Shown here: positions 34,196 through 44,778 of the stretch, in pieces
Position numbering within the stretch: the first letter of the stretch is position 1
How the letters are laid out: each line of letters starts with the position of its first letter
Source: Aegilops tauschii subsp. strangulata
Taxonomy: Eukaryota > Streptophyta > Magnoliopsida > Poales > Poaceae
NCBI RefSeq assembly: GCF_002575655.3
Contig: NC_053040.3
Span: 356,808,267 to 356,872,266 of the forward strand
Reading direction: 5' to 3'
Length of the DNA: 64,000 bases
Program-made: the position numbers and the translations under genes
The notes under the pieces: model-generated
What the model saw: the letters and a program-made list of their open reading frames with translations, nothing else
Told to the model about the DNA's origin: nothing
The model's database searches: none

Positions 34196-35182
34196 GGGCA
34201 TGGATTTAGGGTTTACCAGTGATCTGCCACTGCCTACAACTGCAAGACCACTTTTCAGAATAGAGAACTCAGTTTCAGCTTTGATTGAGTAGGTTGCAAC
34301 TGCATTTCTGCAATCAACTGCAGAAGGGAAGACCACACCTTCCTCAATAGATGGATTTTCCCTGTCATACATCATGACAGGTCTGTCCTCATCTGCATCT
34401 TCAAAAGCTCCCATTTCATGATCCTCTTGCATCTCATCAGCATCTGTATCTGAAAATTCTCCAGGGATATAGTCTTTGTCTGCCTTTTCTTCTTCATTGG
34501 TGTGTTGAACATACCCAGGATAAAGTATCTCATCCTCCAGACCTGGTGCATCAGGCAATGCCTCCTCCACAACTGGATCACCTTTTTTGTTTGCTTGTTC
34601 CTGACTTTCATTAACACTTGGAGTTCCAGGAGCAGTAGAGGTGTCACTTGTTGCCCTACTTCTACTGCTAGCCCTAGTTCTAGCCCTTGTCCCTCCAGCA
34701 GTGGGATTAAAACAAGATGTCCTAGATGCAGAGGGCCTAGAAGTTGATGGGTTTTCAAACCTTTGTGCTCTAGTTCTCTGTATCACTGTGATTTCCATGT
34801 TGCATGACATAGTTTGTGCATTACTTGCAAACATCACACCTAACTCTGAATCACACTGTACAGGGACCCAACAAAGGTTACTACTATCCCAATATCTCAT
34901 CTCAACAGCATCAAACAATCCCCATGGATACTTAGCACAAATGGCAGCCCTAAAATCCTGGTATGAAGTAGTGTTGTCCACAAACAATGGAAAAGTGAAG
35001 CCACAATCTTTTCCTTTAGTACCCGCAAAAACAAGAATAGGGGTCTCCATTCTAATAGATAGATAGAACGCGGTCGCTGGATTCATCCTACGATAAAAAA
35101 ACATGCCATCTCCCGTGAAAAGACGAACAAACCCTAGGCTAAAGCATCGTTGAATCAACCCTACAGCAGTAAACATGAGCAA
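34196..35182 (-). pseudogene. MULE transposase, N-terminal exon
   Basis: Minus-strand frame. The real start may be METPILVFAGTKGKDCGF at about 35048 and not the ORF's first Met at 35182. It has a PB1-like beginning (FTFPLFVDNTTSYQDFRAAI, EMRYWDSSNLCWVPV), a Ser/Thr/Arg-rich linker, an acidic region, then the MuDR DNA-binding motif VFPSAVDCRNAVATYSIKAE...FSILKS. Directly after that the frame jumps to C-terminal text, so the DDE transposase core of several hundred codons is deleted. It can bind but not move DNA by itself, if made at all. Confidence 0.75.
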
Positions 35183-35216
35183 ATCTAGGTCTAATACTTA
35201 CCCCGCAGGAATTTCC

Positions 35217-35515
35217 CGTGCAGATCCGTTGCCCTTGTCGCCGCTGGCGCCGCCGGCGTCGCCTTGTCCGCGCTCCCGTACAGATCCGCTGCCCTTGTCG
35301 CCGTGGGAGCCGCCAGCGTCGCCTTGTACACGCTCCAGCGCAGATCCGCTGCCCTTGTCGCCGTGGGCGCCGCCGGCGTCGCCTTGTCCGCGCTCCCGTG
35401 CAGATCTGCTACCCTTGTCGCCGTGGGTGCCGCAGCGTCGCCTCCTACGCTCTCCCATGCAGATCCGCTGCCCTTGTCGCCATTGGCTCCAGCAGCCCTG
35501 CTGCCTCCACGCTGA
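35217..35515. repeat. 60-bp tandem repeat in MULE leader (about 5 units)
   Basis: Five units of 60, 60, 60, 59 and about 60 bases, each with CAGATCCGCTGCCCTTGTCG and a GCCGCCGGCGTCGCC-like block. They lie between the right TIR and the transposase start, so in the 5' leader of the gene. The long ORFs in several frames here exist only because the unit is a multiple of three. Confidence 0.85.
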
Positions 35516-35707
35516 AGTGAGGATGTGGTGTCCCTACGGTGGCGGCCGCGTCCGCCGGCGCTTTCTCCGGTCTCCCCCATCGCCTGCCAATGGATCTGGC
35601 GGTGCGGGTTTCGCCGCCGCCGAGCGAGCTAGGGTTGGTGAGAGAGAAAGAGAGACAGTGGGGAACGAGAGAGTGTGAGCTGGTTAGGTCGACCGGGGGG
35701 CAAGACT

Positions 35708-35879
35708 TGTCCAAAATCTAGCGCCGCTTACGGTCAAACGGCGCTGACTGGACGGAGCCGTGCTGGAAGGGCAAAAACACAAAGCAAGCTAACTGAGTTG
35801 GGCAAGACCGCGTGTTTTACAAAACTAGGGGTATTCCTGTCGAGGGTGACACAACTAAGGGCTCAAATACAATTATCCC
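35708..35879 (-). repeat. MULE right terminal inverted repeat
   Basis: Inverted partner of 32709-32880, ending ...ATTATCCC. It is followed by the TSD copy TTTTATTT. Confidence 0.85.
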
Positions 35880-38125
35880 TTTTATTTTTATAAAAAAAAG
35901 TTGCGCCCGACTGGGCCAACGGCCCAGTCGAGCCGGGCCAAGCCCAGCGCCCCACCGCCTCGCCCCGACTGACTCCGGGCGGGAGTCCGGCCGGCGCACG
36001 CCGCCGCCGCCGAGTCCGAGAAGGACTCCTCCTCCCTCACCCCTCCCCCAAGCCTCGCACCCCCCGGGCTATAAAGGTGGAGGCCCCTGCCGCCACCACC
36101 GCAACCCCGCCGCCTCAGCCGCCGCCCGCCGCTGCTACCGCCGCTCGCCGCCGTGCCGCCGCCTCTCCGCGCCGCCGCCCCGCGCAGCTGACGCCGCCAC
36201 CCGTTGACCCCGCCGCCTCGCCGGACGTCGCCGTCGTTCAGATCCGCGCCGCTGCTGGTTTTGTTCCGGTTCGTTTCGGTTTTTTTAAACCCTAGATCGG
36301 TTCAGTTCGTTTTTTTGGTTTTGTTATTTAGCGAGCGTCCGCTCGTTAGTTCGTTTTTAACGAATGCGTTCGTCCGTTCGTCTTTGTTAACGAACGTTCG
36401 CGCCGTAGTCTTTTTCTTTTTATTTTATTTTCGGCCAGGGACCTATCCGCGATTATTTTTATCACAGATTAGCCCCTGACCTTCAGACCCTCGCCGTTTC
36501 TAAACCGTCCATCCAAATCATGTGAAACCAACGCCAAAATCTTCATCTCGAGCCCCTCTTTCTGTTTAATCAACTTGAACATGGTTTTGACAATTTAAAA
36601 TTTGGTTTCAAGCAGATTTGAATTTGAAATTCTTTTGATCGTAGTTTCAGTTCCGTAGTTCCGTTTTGACTTATTCTTATTGCAAATTGAATCTCTTCAG
36701 TTGAACTTTCAGATTGGATCTGCTTATTTGAGTTTTACCCGTGCATATATGCTTGAATGCTTATGTATTCTATTGTTTGTTTGCGATAGAACTTCCGGAG
36801 TGCGAAGCGTGCTACTATGAGTCTTTAGGATTTGCGGATCGTTAGCAAGGCAAGTAACACATTGATCATACCCTTTATTACCCAGTTTTTATGCATTAGT
36901 TCAACCCTCAAACATTGCATAAGTAGGATCTGATTAACTTGTGGGTACTGAGAAGTAGTTGATGAGGTAGAACCTATTGCCTTTTCTATCAAACCCTTGG
37001 GAGTTACTTCTACTTTATGCTTATGTTGCCATGCTATGCTCGTAGACGTGGATTGGGTTTGAGTGTATCCATGACAGACATGAGATTATTAATTAATGGT
37101 TAACTTAAGGTGGCCACTTAAATACACATCTGGGTGGACTGGTTGCGGGCACCTAGGGATATACCAGTGCTGACCTTTTTTGGTTCGTCGCCCAGGCTCA
37201 ATGGGATCATAAGATTTTTCATGCTAGAAACTTCCGTGTGTCGCCACAAGCTATTATGGGCTCTAGCATAGTTGAGTATGTTGCATGACCTCTTTCAGTG
37301 GTAGACTAGCAGATGTAGGGGATGTAGGTTAGTACTGTCTACCCAGAGTAAAGAGTTAATGTTTCTGAAAGATCGTGTCTCGGTCATCCATTTCTCAAAC
37401 ACCATGTAGTGCGAGAAATCCAACGGAGGAGATCGAGTCTTGTGGGGAAAAGTGCGCAAACCTCTGCAGAGTGTATAAACTAATCATGGTTAGCCGTGTC
37501 CCCGGTTATGGACATTTTGAGTATCTGGTTCTTGGATTATCATGTTGATCTCATCACTCTAAATTACTTTGTTTGGGTTGTTAATTACTTCTTAATTAGG
37601 ATTGAGATGGGGATTTACCATTCTCAATGTTTCAACTACCATGATAGTTAAATAAAATATATTCCTTTGATGTACGGCAAATTTGGCTTTTCGCAAAACA
37701 TTATAACCTTAGAGCCTCCTCCAGCCATATATGCATGTAGTGATAGCATTTACTTGTTCATTTGCTCTACTGTGTTACCTTGCCAGCATATTCCATGTGC
37801 TGACCCATTTCAGGGCTGCAACATATCATGTTGCGGACTTTTCAGACGAAGAGTAAGGTGCGCTAGGTCGTTTGTCGTGCACTCAGATATGCCGTTGGAG
37901 TTGATGGACTCACTTTATCTTCCAAGCCTTTCGCTGTTATCTTATTTAGATGGCCTTAAGCCATATTTATTGTAATAAGTTCTCTTTTGAGACATTCGAT
38001 GCAATAAGTGTGTGATTGCACTCTGTTATAAATCCTTCGAGTACTGTGTGTGTCAGCATTACCGATCCAGGGATGACACTTATGCACAGAGATTTGACCG
38101 TTTGAGGTCGGATCGCTACATGACA

Positions 38126-38478
38126 AAAGGATACAAAAGCGTGAGTTTAATGTAGGTGATTATGTTTTGCTATACAACTCTCGTTTAAGATTTTTTGCAG
38201 GAAAACTCCTCTGTAAATGGGAAGGTCCTTACGTTATCGAGGAGGTCTATCATTCCGGTGCCATAAAAATCAACAACTTCGAAGGCACAAATCCGAAGGT
38301 GGTCAACAGTCAAAGAAACAAACATTATATCTCAGGTAATCCAATAAATGTTGAAACTAATGTTATAACCGTAACCCCGGAGGAATACATAAGGGATACC
38401 TTCCGGAACGTTTCGGACTCCGAAAAGGAATGGGTATGTGGTACGGTAAGTAAACCGACTCCAAAACAGTTCGAATAG
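38126..38478 (+). pseudogene. Element D: integrase C-terminus (after E)
   Basis: Resumes the D frame exactly after the TSD of E. It contains NVGDYVLLYNSRLRFFAGKL, CKWEGPYVIEEVYHSGAIKI and a tail to 38478 (KPTPKQFE). This is the non-chromodomain integrase end with the GPY motif. In Athila the region after this holds an env-like or noncoding segment. Confidence 0.85.
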
Positions 38479-38809
38479 CAATCTTTCTTCGTTTTGGAAT
38501 ATTTAAGAAAATAGGAAAATAAGAAGTAGTCCTAGAAGGACACTAGGCATCCACGAGGGTGGAGGGCGCGCCCTACCCCCTGGGCGCGCCCCTGCCTCGT
38601 AGGCACCTCGTGTGCTCTCCGGACTCCGTTTTGTTGCACGATACTTCTTTTGGTCGGTAAAAATTCATTATATATTCTCCCGAAGGTTTGAACCCTCGTA
38701 TCACGCAAATATCCTCTGTTTGTTTTCGAGCTGTTTTCTGCCAGAGTTGTCAAGGCCAGGCATCATGTAGTCCCCCTCCTCCAACAATGAGGGCAATGAT
38801 GCTTGGCTA
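38479..38809 (+). other. Element D: 3' untranslated region, first part
   Basis: No coding signal. It includes an LTR-like module (CATCCACGAGGGTGGAGGGC and the hairpin at 38564-38591) also found in both D LTRs near 18150 and 41030. Confidence 0.6.
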
Positions 38810-39148
38810 ATGAAGATAGAGCTGAAGAGAGAAGGACCCGGGGAGATCAACAAGGATGATAGGATCAAGAAGGCCATGGAGGATCAAGCTCCGCCAGCAG
38901 AAGAAGAGGACATCCTTCAACCTCATTACAATCTTCTTACCCCTACTAAAATTGAAGCATTCAAGATGATTGAAATAGTTCGGGTGCAGAAAAAGTATCT
39001 AACTCGTGCAAATATTTTGTTGCAAGAGCATATCACCGCACTCAAGGGCATTATTCATAAGTTGGAGCACCTCCTACGCTCGATGTTGGACGACAAGCCC
39101 ACATCATCAACAACTCCATCATCACCACTTCCGAAGAAGGAGACATAA
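38810..39148 (+). CDS. Element D: small 3' ORF, 112 codons, unknown
   Basis: Intact ATG-to-stop frame after integrase. It starts MKIELKREGPGEINKDDRIK, has an acidic patch (PPAEEEDILQPHYN), a helical leucine-rich segment (LLQEHITALKGIIHKLEHLL, probable coiled coil) and a Ser/Pro tail. No signal peptide or membrane segment. I do not recognise a domain. Athila elements can carry an extra gene here, but this one is not env-like. It may be a short remnant. Its intactness amid broken pol is notable but could be chance. Confidence 0.4.
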   Translation: MKIELKREGPGEINKDDRIKKAMEDQAPPAEEEDILQPHYNLLTPTKIEAFKMIEIVRVQKKYLTRANILLQEHITALKGIIHKLEHLLRSMLDDKPTSSTTPSSPLPKKET

Positions 39149-40206
39149 TCACATTGGTATGGGCACTCCCCTTGGCAACTGCCAAGCTTGGGGGAGGTTC
39201 CCCGGTATCGTATCCCCATCACACTCCTATCTTTACCGTTTTTCTTAATTCGATCATTTTGGTAATATCTTGATCTAGTAGAATAAAGTTTTAGTATGAT
39301 TTAGTTTTGAGTTTTTCTTTATGGTCCTTCTATGTAATCGAGTCTGTGAGATATATATAATAAAGATTAGTTTTGAGTCAAGGGCTTGATTATCTTTCTA
39401 TGATCATGAGGGAATAAAAGAAAGAATAAAAAGAATTAAAGAGATCATATTAATCTTATGGAGAGTAATGACTTCACATATAAAGAGTATGATGAATAAA
39501 AGTTGTTGAGAGTTGACAAACATAGTTTTGGTCACCGTTGCAATTAATAGGAAGTAATAAAGAAAGAGAGTTTTCACATATAAATATAATATCTTGGACA
39601 TCTTTTATGATTGTGAGCACTCATTAAAATATGACATGCTAAAAATTTGATGTTGGACAAGGAAGACAATGTAATGGGTTATATTTTCTTATATCCAAAA
39701 TAAAGTATATTGTCATGGATCATCCAACATGTTGAGCTTGCTTTTCCCCCTCATGCTAGCCAAATTCTTTGCACCAAGTATAGATACTACTTGTGCTTCG
39801 GAATATCCTTAAACCCCGTTTTGCCATGAGTGTCCACCATACCTACCTATGGATTGAGTAAGATCCTTCAAGTAAGTTGTCACTGTTGCATGCAATAAAA
39901 ATTGCTCTCTAAATATGTATGATTTATTAGTGTGGAGAAAATAAGCTTTATACGATCTTGTGATATGGCAGCAATAAAAGCGACGGACTGCATAATAAAG
40001 TCCATATCACAAGTGGCAATATAAAGTGACGTTCTTTCGCATTAAGATTTTGTGCATCCAACCATAAAAGCACATGACAACCTCTGCTTCCCTCTGTGAA
40101 GGGCCTATCTTTTATTTTGCTTTATACCTTATGCAAGAGTCACGGTGATCTTCACCTTTCCTTTTTACATTTTATCCTTTGGAAAGCACATTGTGTTGGA
40201 AAGATC

Positions 40207-40271
<65 letters not shown>

Positions 40272-40752
40272 AATTGGATGTACGTTATCATAAACTATTA
40301 TTGTTGACATTACCCTTGAGGTAAAAGGTTGGGAGGCAACACTATAAGCCCCTATCTTTCTCTGTGTCTGATTAAAACTCAATACCCATAAGTATTGCGT
40401 GAGTGTTAGCAATTGTGAAAGACTAAATGATAGTTGAGTATGTGGACTTGCTGAAAAGCTCTTATATTGACTCTTTCTGACGTTATGATAAATTGCAATT
40501 GCTTCAATGACCGAGATCATAGTTTGTTAGTTTTCAATGAAGTTTCTGATTCATACTTGACATTGTGAATAGATTCTTACTTTAGCATAATAAATCATAT
40601 GACAATATATATGTGTTGCTGTTATAAGAATGATCATGATGCCCTCATGTCCGTATTTTATTTTTACCGACACCTCTATCTCTAAACATGTGGACATATT
40701 TTTCGTTATCGGCTTCCGCTTGAGGACAAGCGAGGTCTAAGCTTGGGGGACT
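39149..40752 (+). other. Element D: AT-rich 3' noncoding region and polypurine tract
   Basis: No genes. A G-rich motif gccaagcttgggggaggt occurs at about 39180-39197, resembling the real polypurine tract AAGCTTGGGGGAC at about 40739-40751, just before the right LTR. The (TA)n run at 40210-40269 lies here. The rest is plain AT-rich DNA. Confidence 0.7.
40210..40269. repeat. (TA)30 microsatellite
   Basis: About 60 bases of uninterrupted AT dinucleotide in the 3' noncoding region of D. It creates false Ile-Tyr repeat ORFs on both strands. Confidence 0.95.
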
Positions 40753-42271
40753 TGATACGTCCATTTTACATCATGCTTTTATATCAATATTTATTGCATT
40801 ATGGGCTGTTATTACACATTATGTCACAATACTTATGCCTATTCTCTCTTATTTTACAAGGTTTACATGAAGAGGGACAATGCCGGCAGCTCGAATTCTG
40901 GGTTGGAAAAGGAGCAAATATAGAGACCTATTCTGCACAACTCCAAAAGTCCTGGAAGTCCATGGAAGTCAGTTTTAGAATATATAAAAAATATTGGGCA
41001 AAGAAAGTACCAGATGGGGGCCACCCACCATCCACGAGGGTGGGGGCGCGCCCTACCCCCCTAGGCGCGCCCCCTGCCTCGTGGGGCCCCTGGCAGCCCT
41101 CTGGTGCCCATCTTGTGCTATATGAAGTCTTTTGCCCTGGAAAAAATCAGAAGGAAGCTTTCAGGACGAAGCGCCGCCGTCTCGAGGCGGAACCTGGCGA
41201 AACCAATCTAGGGCTCCGGTGGAGCTGTTCTGCCAGGGAAACATCCCTCCGGGAGGGGGGAATCATCACCATCGTCATCACCATCGATCCTCTCATCGGG
41301 AGGGGGTCAATCTCCATCAACATCTTCACCAGCACCATCTCATCTCAAACCCTAGTTCATCTCTTGTATCCAATCTTTGTCTCAAAACCTCAGATTGGTA
41401 CCTGTGGGTTGCTAGTAGTGTTGATTACTCCTTGTAGTTGATGCTAGTTGGTTTATTTGGTGGAAGATCATATGTTCAGATCCTTTATGCATATTAATAC
41501 CCCTCTGATTATGAACATGAATATGATTTGTGAGTAGTTACGTTTGTTCCTGAGGACATGGGAGAAGTCTTGCTATAAGTAGTTATGTGAATTTTGTATT
41601 CGTTCGATATTTTGATGAGATGTATGTTGTCTTTCCTCTAGTGGTGTTATGTGAACATAGACTACATGACACTTCACCATTGTTTGGGCCTAGAGGAAGG
41701 CATTGGGAAGTAATAAGTAGATGATGGGTTGCTCGAGTGACAGAAGTTTAAACCCTAGTTTATGCGTTGCTTCGTAATGGGCTGATTTGGATCCATATGT
41801 TTCATGCTATGGTTAGGTTTACCTTAATACTTCTTTTGTATTTGCGGATGCTTGCAAGAGGGGTTAATCATAAGTGGGATGCTTGTCCAAGGAAAGGCAG
41901 TATCCAAGCACCGGTCCACCCACATATCAAATATCAAAGTAACGAACGTGAATCATATGAGTGTGATGAAAACTAGCTTGACGATAATTCCCACGTGTCC
42001 TCGGGAGTGCTTTCCTTTATATAAGAGTTTGTCCAGGCTTGTCCTTTGCTACAAAACGGATTGGGCCACCTTGCTGCACCTTGTTTACTTTTGTTACTTC
42101 TTACCTGTTACAAATTACCTTATCGCAAAACTATCTGTTACCGATAATTCCAGTGCTTGCAGAGAATACCTTACTGAAAACCGCTTGTCATTTCCTTCTG
42201 CTCCTCGTTGGGTTCGAAACTCTTACTTACCGAAAGAACTACGATAGATCCCCTATACTTGTGGGTCATCA
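40753..42271 (+). repeat. Element D: 3' LTR (1519 bp)
   Basis: Same TGATACGTCC...GGGTCATCA ends as the 5' LTR. It keeps about 53 bases (41905-41957) lost from the left copy. TSD ACTAG follows at 42272-42276. Confidence 0.9.
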
Positions 42272-42276
42272 ACTAG

Positions 42277-43668
42277 TATGTCGATGTTCCTACTATCGTT
42301 CTTCGAAATTCTGAAAGGGGTACAGAAGCGACTTGATTTCTTTAGATCTCGGTTCTTCTGGGAGTCAGATGAGGCCAAGAGGAAATACCAACTCGCGTGA
42401 TGGGATATCCTTTGCCGACCAAACGACTAGGGGGGTCTCGGTATCGAGAACTTAGAAATCAAGAATAAATGCCTTATGAGCAAATGGCTCTACAGGTTAG
42501 AGACAGAGCCGGAGGGCATGTGGGCACAGATCTTGCGTAATAAATATTTACAGTCGAAAACACTCACCCAAGTTACCATGAGACCAATTGACTCACCATT
42601 TTGGAAAGGGCTTATGAGCACGAAGGACTTGTTCTTTCGTAGGGTCAAATTCTTGGTGGGCAATGGGATGTCAACAAGATTTTGGGAGGATACGCGGTTA
42701 GGAGAGATGCCCCTGGCCGTACAATATCCAACCCTTTATAACATTGTGCAACGTAAGGAGGATTACGTAGGCAGAAGTTTCCAAATGATTCCCTTGAATA
42801 TTCAGTTCCGACGCACGTTAGTTGGTGAACGATGGACTGCCTGGATGCACTTGGTTCGGAGATTGATAGATGTTCAACTCTCCGACCAACCAGATTCGAC
42901 GCAATGGAAATTAGCTAAAAATGGGGTTTTTAAGGTGAAATCTTTCTATATGGATTTGTTTAATTTTGTCCCAATCTCAAGATCGTTACACATTTGGAAG
43001 ATTAAGGTTCCCTTGTGTATTAAATTTTTTATGTGGTTTGTCCACAAGCAAGTAATACTCACCAAGGATAACTTAATCAAGAGGTGACGGGTAGGTAGTT
43101 CACGTTGTTATTTTTGTGATCATGATGAAACAATACAAAATTTATTCCTTGAACGCCCACTCGCCAAATTGCTTTGGAGAAAAATTCATATAGCCTTCAA
43201 CATTAATCATCCAGATGACATTGAGTCTTTGTTTGGAACGTGATTAACTGGGGTTGAACATACTACTGCGGCTCGTATTCGGATTGGAATATGTGCGCTT
43301 CTGTGGGCTATATGGAACTATAGGAATGATTTTATTTTTAACAGACAATACACTTTAACTCACTCCTATGGACTCCAAGGAGCCTTTGGTTACTGGGTGC
43401 AACCAGTGGGAGATGGTAGCACGGGCTATATTCAACCGGTTTGGATGGCGGTCGCATAACAGGATAGGAGTCTAGGAAGCTTATCCTTCATATTACCGTA
43501 CCGGTTGTGATTGTCAGCATGTATTTTCCTTTTATTCATTTGCTTTGCTCCGCTTGCAAGTTGTAATACTTTTATGACTTTGTGATACTTCGGGATTTTT
43601 TTAATAAGATGGCTACATGCATCATTATGATGCAGAGGTCGGGGGTACACCTCCATTTCCAAAAAAAA
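42277..43668 (+). mobile_element. LINE, segment 3 of 3 (ORF2 C-terminus and 3' end)
   Basis: Continues LINE ORF2 after element D. Frame 42476-43087 reads MSKWLYRLETEPEGMWAQIL, VKFLVGNGMSTRFWEDTRLG and IWKIKVPLCIKFFMWFVHKQ, the plant LINE zf-RVT region. The degraded Cys/His part follows at 43090-43200 (CYFCDHDETIQNLFLEC-like). The 3' end is marked by aataagatggctacatgcatc and an 8-A tail at 43661-43668. No clear long TSD found. Confidence 0.82.
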
Positions 43669-43759
43669 GTTCAATGGATTCCAAAAAAAGGAAAAACTGC
43701 ATCTGGGTGATGAGTCAACTTCCTGTACTGCTGTGCCACAAGCACTGGAGGACGCCGAC
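43669..43759. other. Flank between LINE and element C
   Basis: 91 bases, part of the locus into which the LINE and element C inserted. It ends with CCGAC, the TSD of C, and continues at 52936. Confidence 0.5.
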
Positions 43760-44240
43760 TGTCGGTGTCAAAACCGGCGGATCTCGGGTAGGGGGTCCCG
43801 AACTGTGCGTCTAAGGTCGATGGTAACAGGAGATAGGGGACATGATGTTTACCCAGGTTCGGGCCCTCTCTATGGAGGTAATACCCTACTTCCTGCTTGA
43901 TTGATCTTGATGGATATGAGTATTACAAGAGTTGATCTACCACGAGATCGTAATGACTAAACCCTAGAAGTCTAGCCTGTATGACTATGGTAATGAATAT
44001 GTCCCCCCGCCAGACTAAGTCCTCCGGTTTATATAGACACCGGGAGGATCTAGGGTTACACAAGGTCGGTTACAAAGAAAGGAATCTACATATTCGGCCG
44101 CCAAGCTTGCCTTCCACGCCAAGGAGAGTCCCATCCGGACACGGGTGCAGTCTTTGGTCTTCGTATTTTCGCAGCCCATCAGTCCGGCCCATGGCTAGCA
44201 GGCCGCACGCCCGAGGACCCCTTAGTTTAGGACTCCCTCA
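43760..44240 (-). repeat. Element C: 3' LTR (left copy, 481 bp)
   Basis: Plus-strand ends TGTCGGTGTCAAAACC and GGACTCCCTCA; on its own strand TGAGGGAGTCC...GACACCGACA. Minus-strand TATATAAA (44028-44035 plus tttatata). Confidence 0.9.
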
Positions 44241-44256
44241 GTAGCCCCTGAACCTG
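44241..44256 (-). other. Element C: polypurine tract region
   Basis: On the minus strand CAGGTTCAGGGGCTAC lies directly before the 3' LTR start TGAGGG. The same CAGGGGCTACTG string recurs inside the antisense gene's intron near 46738. Confidence 0.7.
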
Positions 44257-44657
44257 GCTTCAATGACGAGGAGTCCGGCACGCAGATTTGTCTTCGGCAT
44301 TGCAAGGCGGGTTCCCCTTTCTAAACTCCAAGATAGTCTCCGGACATGATGATTGTATTCGGACCTGTAACACACACACAGCACACAACCGCAGAGAGAA
44401 GATAATTTTACACGGGTCCAATCCGCTGACAAACTTTTTGTAACATGACATCACATCTGCCCGGTTATAATTTCGAACCGTTTTTCATCCACCGCTCCAT
44501 GTTTCGAGACGCGGTTGCCATCGGCACGTCTTGTCAAAGCAGAGATCGTGTCCCCTTATTGCGGGATTGTCATCAATACGGGCGTGGGTAACCCAACCGT
44601 AACATTTACACAGTCCTTGGAAATAGGCGAGTGGGGAGGCGTTCAATATTCACTGCC

Positions 44658-44665
44658 TTTATAAG
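44658..44665 (+). promoter_or_regulatory. TATA box of the antisense gene in element C
   Basis: TTTATAAG about 120 bases before the start codon at 44779, followed by a CT-rich leader (cttcttctcccacgcctcc). It is 418 bases inside the left LTR, like the box in element B. Confidence 0.65.
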
Positions 44666-44778
44666 GGGACAAGGATTCCCCCTTCTTCTCCCACGCCTCC
44701 TTTCTTCCTCTGCCCTTCCAATCTTGTACTCCAGTGCCCAAGCTCCCATCTTCTTCCCACTCTAGCTAGCACTTAACC

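Larger units (their letters stand above)
32709..35879 (-). mobile_element. Mutator-like element (MULE), internally deleted, 3171 bp
   Basis: Terminal inverted repeats of about 172 bp (32709-32880 and 35708-35879), starting GGGATAAT, flanked by an exact 8-bp repeat TTTTATTT (32701-32708, 35880-35887). MULE TSDs are usually 8-10 bp. The minus strand carries the two ends of a MuDR-type transposase gene without the catalytic middle. A small spliced gene on the plus strand may start near 32989. A five-unit 60-bp tandem repeat lies just inside the right TIR. Confidence 0.85.
24153..38120 (+). mobile_element. Element E: chromovirus (Tekay-like Ty3/Gypsy)
   Basis: Inserted in D's integrase gene with a perfect TSD TGACA (24148-24152, 38121-38125). 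LTRs begin TGTAACATCCC and end GGATCGCTACA. Internal order: initiator-Met-type primer site, an extra ORF, gag, protease, RT, RNase H, integrase, and a C-terminal chromodomain-like segment, then the polypurine tract. The right LTR holds a 3.2-kb Mutator-like element. Many stops and frameshifts show it is dead. The Tekay call is from the chromodomain and the extra ORF upstream of gag. Confidence 0.9.
32218..38120 (+). repeat. Element E: 3' LTR, split by a MULE
   Basis: Same TGTAACATCCC...GGATCGCTACA ends as the left LTR. Own sequence is 32218-32708 and 35880-38120. A TATAAAG at 36070-36076, followed about 30 bases later by the GC-rich leader, is the probable LTR promoter and is deleted in the left LTR. 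The rest matches 24653-26754 closely. Confidence 0.88.
17874..42271 (+). mobile_element. Element D: Athila-type Ty3/Gypsy retrotransposon (interrupted)
   Basis: Plus-strand element spanning 24.4 kb, of which about 10.1 kb is its own. Two LTRs (TGATACGTCC...GGGTCATCA) and a perfect TSD ACTAG (17869-17873, 42272-42276) define it. Order: tRNA-Asp primer site, gag-protease, RT, RNase H, integrase, a 3' region with a small ORF, polypurine tract. It is interrupted by a MITE (21298-21580) and chromovirus E (24153-38120). The Athila lineage is inferred from the primer site and the DMGA-type protease without a zinc knuckle. Confidence 0.9.

Noticed and set aside
35175..35714. Long overlapping ORFs with repeated Arg/Ala/Ser blocks on both strands.
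   Set aside because: The 60-bp repeat unit is a multiple of three and GC-rich, so several frames stay open by construction.
39178..39200. Second polypurine tract marking another LTR in D.
   Set aside because: No LTR start (TGATACG) follows; it is an internal copy of the tract-like motif in the 3' noncoding region.
40096..40520. ORFs with Ile-Tyr repeats on both strands.
   Set aside because: They are translations of the (TA)30 microsatellite.
4420..43690. Target-site duplication for the LINE: gttcaaagttccattcc before it and gttcaatggattcc after the A tail.
   Set aside because: The match is interrupted and the 5' end of the LINE is not fixed, so it is not reliable.
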